The notes under the pieces were generated by a model, which did no database searches, had not been told where the DNA came from, and saw only the letters and a list, made by a program, of their open reading frames with translations. Of a DNA stretch of 64,000 nucleotides, positions 62,896 to 64,000 are shown one piece after another. The stretch covers positions 53,149 through 117,148 of the forward strand of contig NZ_BIMC01000021.1 in NCBI RefSeq assembly GCF_004000885.1. The letters are read 5' to 3'. How positions within the stretch are numbered: the stretch's first letter is position 1; every line of letters begins with the position of its first letter. Both the position numbers and the translations under genes were made by a program. Source of the DNA: Paenibacillus glucanolyticus NBRC 15330. Its GTDB lineage: Bacteria; Bacillota; Bacilli; Paenibacillales; Paenibacillaceae.

Positions 62896-64000
62896 TTACT
62901 CACTCGACAATTGCTCGAATGATCGTAAATACCCGCCTTTACCGGCGATTCGGTTCATTGCCTTGATTTGCCGAACGGCCGAGCTTTGGCATCGAGTCCA
63001 CTGGGGTGCTGCAAATACCACCCGCCCTGCCGGATCATCCTTGGATCGACCCGCGCGACCAGCCATTTGAATCAAAGCTGCCTCATCAAAAAGCTCGCTG
63101 TCTGCATCCAAAATAAACACATCACTCTTGGGAACCGTTACTCCGCGCTCGAGTATCGTCGTTGTCACCAACAAGCGAATTTCGCGGTTGCGGAAGGACA
63201 TCACTTTGCTTGCCCGATTCGGATCGATGGATGATGTCCCTTCAATCGGTGCATTGGGAATCGCCTTGCGGAGCAGCTCCAGAAAAGGCTCGATATGCTT
63301 GATGCGGGATACAAACAGGAACACCTGAGCGCCGCGGGAAAGAGATGCACTTAAATTACGAACCAAATCCGGGGGAAGCTTCTTTTCTTGCAAGCATCGG
63401 TTCACTGTGGGAATTTTAAGCTTTTGTGGAACAGGCAGCGGATGACCATGAAAACGCGCGGGTACTTTAGCATGAGGCAAACGGCCTGCTGCCGCCTCCC
63501 GCTGCAACGGCGCTGGCGGGGTGGCTGACAGGTAGATATATTTCCCTCCTGCTTTGCAAGCCCCCTTGGCCGCATAATCCAGCATCGGATCATTATGATA
63601 AGGGAAGGCATCGATCTCATCGATAACCACCAGGTCAAAAGCTCCTCTAAAACGCAGAAGCTGATGCGTCGTTGCCAGCGTGATGCTCCCCGGCTTCCAC
63701 CGATCCGGACTTCCTCCATATAGCGTAACTACCGCCTCCTCCGGAAAAGCCTTGGATAAACGGGGGGCGAGTTCCAGCACCACGTCCCTTCTTGGCGCAG
63801 CGACCAACACGCGGCCACCTGCATCCAGAACAGACTGCAAAAGCGGAAAGATCATTTCAGTCTTTCCGGCCCCGGTCACCGCCCAGATGAGAAACCGGGC
63901 GAGCCCCGCGGAGCCCCCTCCGGGCGGCTCCGCCAAAAACTGCAGCGCGGCGCCAGCGGCGGCGCTCTGCGCTGCGCTAAGCCCCCACCGGTCCAAGGCC
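62896..64000 (-). CDS. comFA: Competence DNA translocase ComFA, N-terminally truncated by window edge
   Basis: At least 368 residues of the helicase core. Walker A 'AVTGAGKTEM', DEAD-like 'VIDEIDAF', 'LSATPPAP', 'VTTTILERGVTVP' and 'QMAGRAGRS' are intact. ComFA drives single-stranded DNA import at the membrane during transformation. The frame continues past the right edge, so the N-terminal zinc cluster is not visible; the TTG at 63996 is probably internal. First visible gene of the comF-flagellar block. Confidence 0.93.
   Translation of the reverse strand, partial: ALDRWGLSAAQSAAAGAALQFLAEPPGGGSAGLARFLIWAVTGAGKTEMIFPLLQSVLDAGGRVLVAAPRRDVVLELAPRLSKAFPEEAVVTLYGGSPDRWKPGSITLATTHQLLRFRGAFDLVVIDEIDAFPYHNDPMLDYAAKGACKAGGKYIYLSATPPAPLQREAAAGRLPHAKVPARFHGHPLPVPQKLKIPTVNRCLQEKKLPPDLVRNLSASLSRGAQVFLFVSRIKHIEPFLELLRKAIPNAPIEGTSSIDPNRASKVMSFRNREIRLLVTTTILERGVTVPKSDVFILDADSELFDEAALIQMAGRAGRSKDDPAGRVVFAAPQWTRCQSSAVRQIKAMNRIAGKGGYLRSFEQLSSE

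Overview
The window looks like a chromosomal segment of a low-to-mid GC, motile, naturally competent Gram-positive bacterium, most likely a Paenibacillus. The evidence is the gene content and order, the SLH-domain and twin bactofilin genes, strong AGGAGG-type ribosome binding sites, and a sigma-D flagellin promoter of Bacillus type. Gene order follows the Bacillus subtilis comF-flg-hag-fli-hpf-secA-prfB-yvjA-ftsEX-ctpB-minJ-uvrBA backbone (from memory; no alignment was run), with extra blocks inserted. I see no rRNA, tRNA, CRISPR array, prophage or transposase.

Left part (1-17 kb), nearly all on the minus strand: a truncated stalk-domain protein translationally coupled to an HtrA-like protease; a small DUF2759-like membrane protein; an SLH/fibronectin surface protein; and uvrB-uvrA behind a good sigma-A promoter with a LexA-like box. 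On the plus strand are the motA-motB stator genes. Next comes a divergent module: an ABC-2 exporter (one ATPase, two permeases) and a LuxR-type two-component system, resembling the B. subtilis Lnr linearmycin-resistance layout.

Middle (17-43 kb): a cell-wall and division operon ftsE-ftsX-M23 hydrolase-ctpB-minJ, separated from a divergent VanW/G5 gene by a perfect match to the WalR box; two adjacent bactofilins; an esterase; the complete arginine operon argCJBDFGH with a long leader and structured intergenic regions; a GNAT acetyltransferase; a YitT/YvjA membrane protein; prfB with an intact programmed +1 frameshift; secA; long-form hpf; and a cold shock gene.

Right part (44-64 kb), all minus strand: the late competence and flagellar filament operon comFA (truncated), comFC, yvyF, flgM, flgN, flgK, flgL, a yviE-like gene, fliW, csrA, hag, flaG, fliD, fliS, fliT. 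Directly after fliT, in the same direction and only 27 bases on, is a 1316-residue secreted vWA protein with 11 IPT/TIG repeats. Three glycosyltransferases follow: two GT2-TPR proteins and one GT2-methyltransferase-TPR fusion. This block sits where B. subtilis goes straight from fliT to hpf. It is my best candidate for an undescribed system: a surface or flagellar adhesin with its own protein-glycosylation enzymes.

Regulation readable from sequence: a perfect sigma-D promoter for hag; two GGA-type CsrA sites in the hag leader next to its regulators csrA and fliW; a second, weaker sigma-D candidate before flgM that overlaps a terminator; a sigma-A promoter before argC; and many rho-independent terminators marking operon ends.
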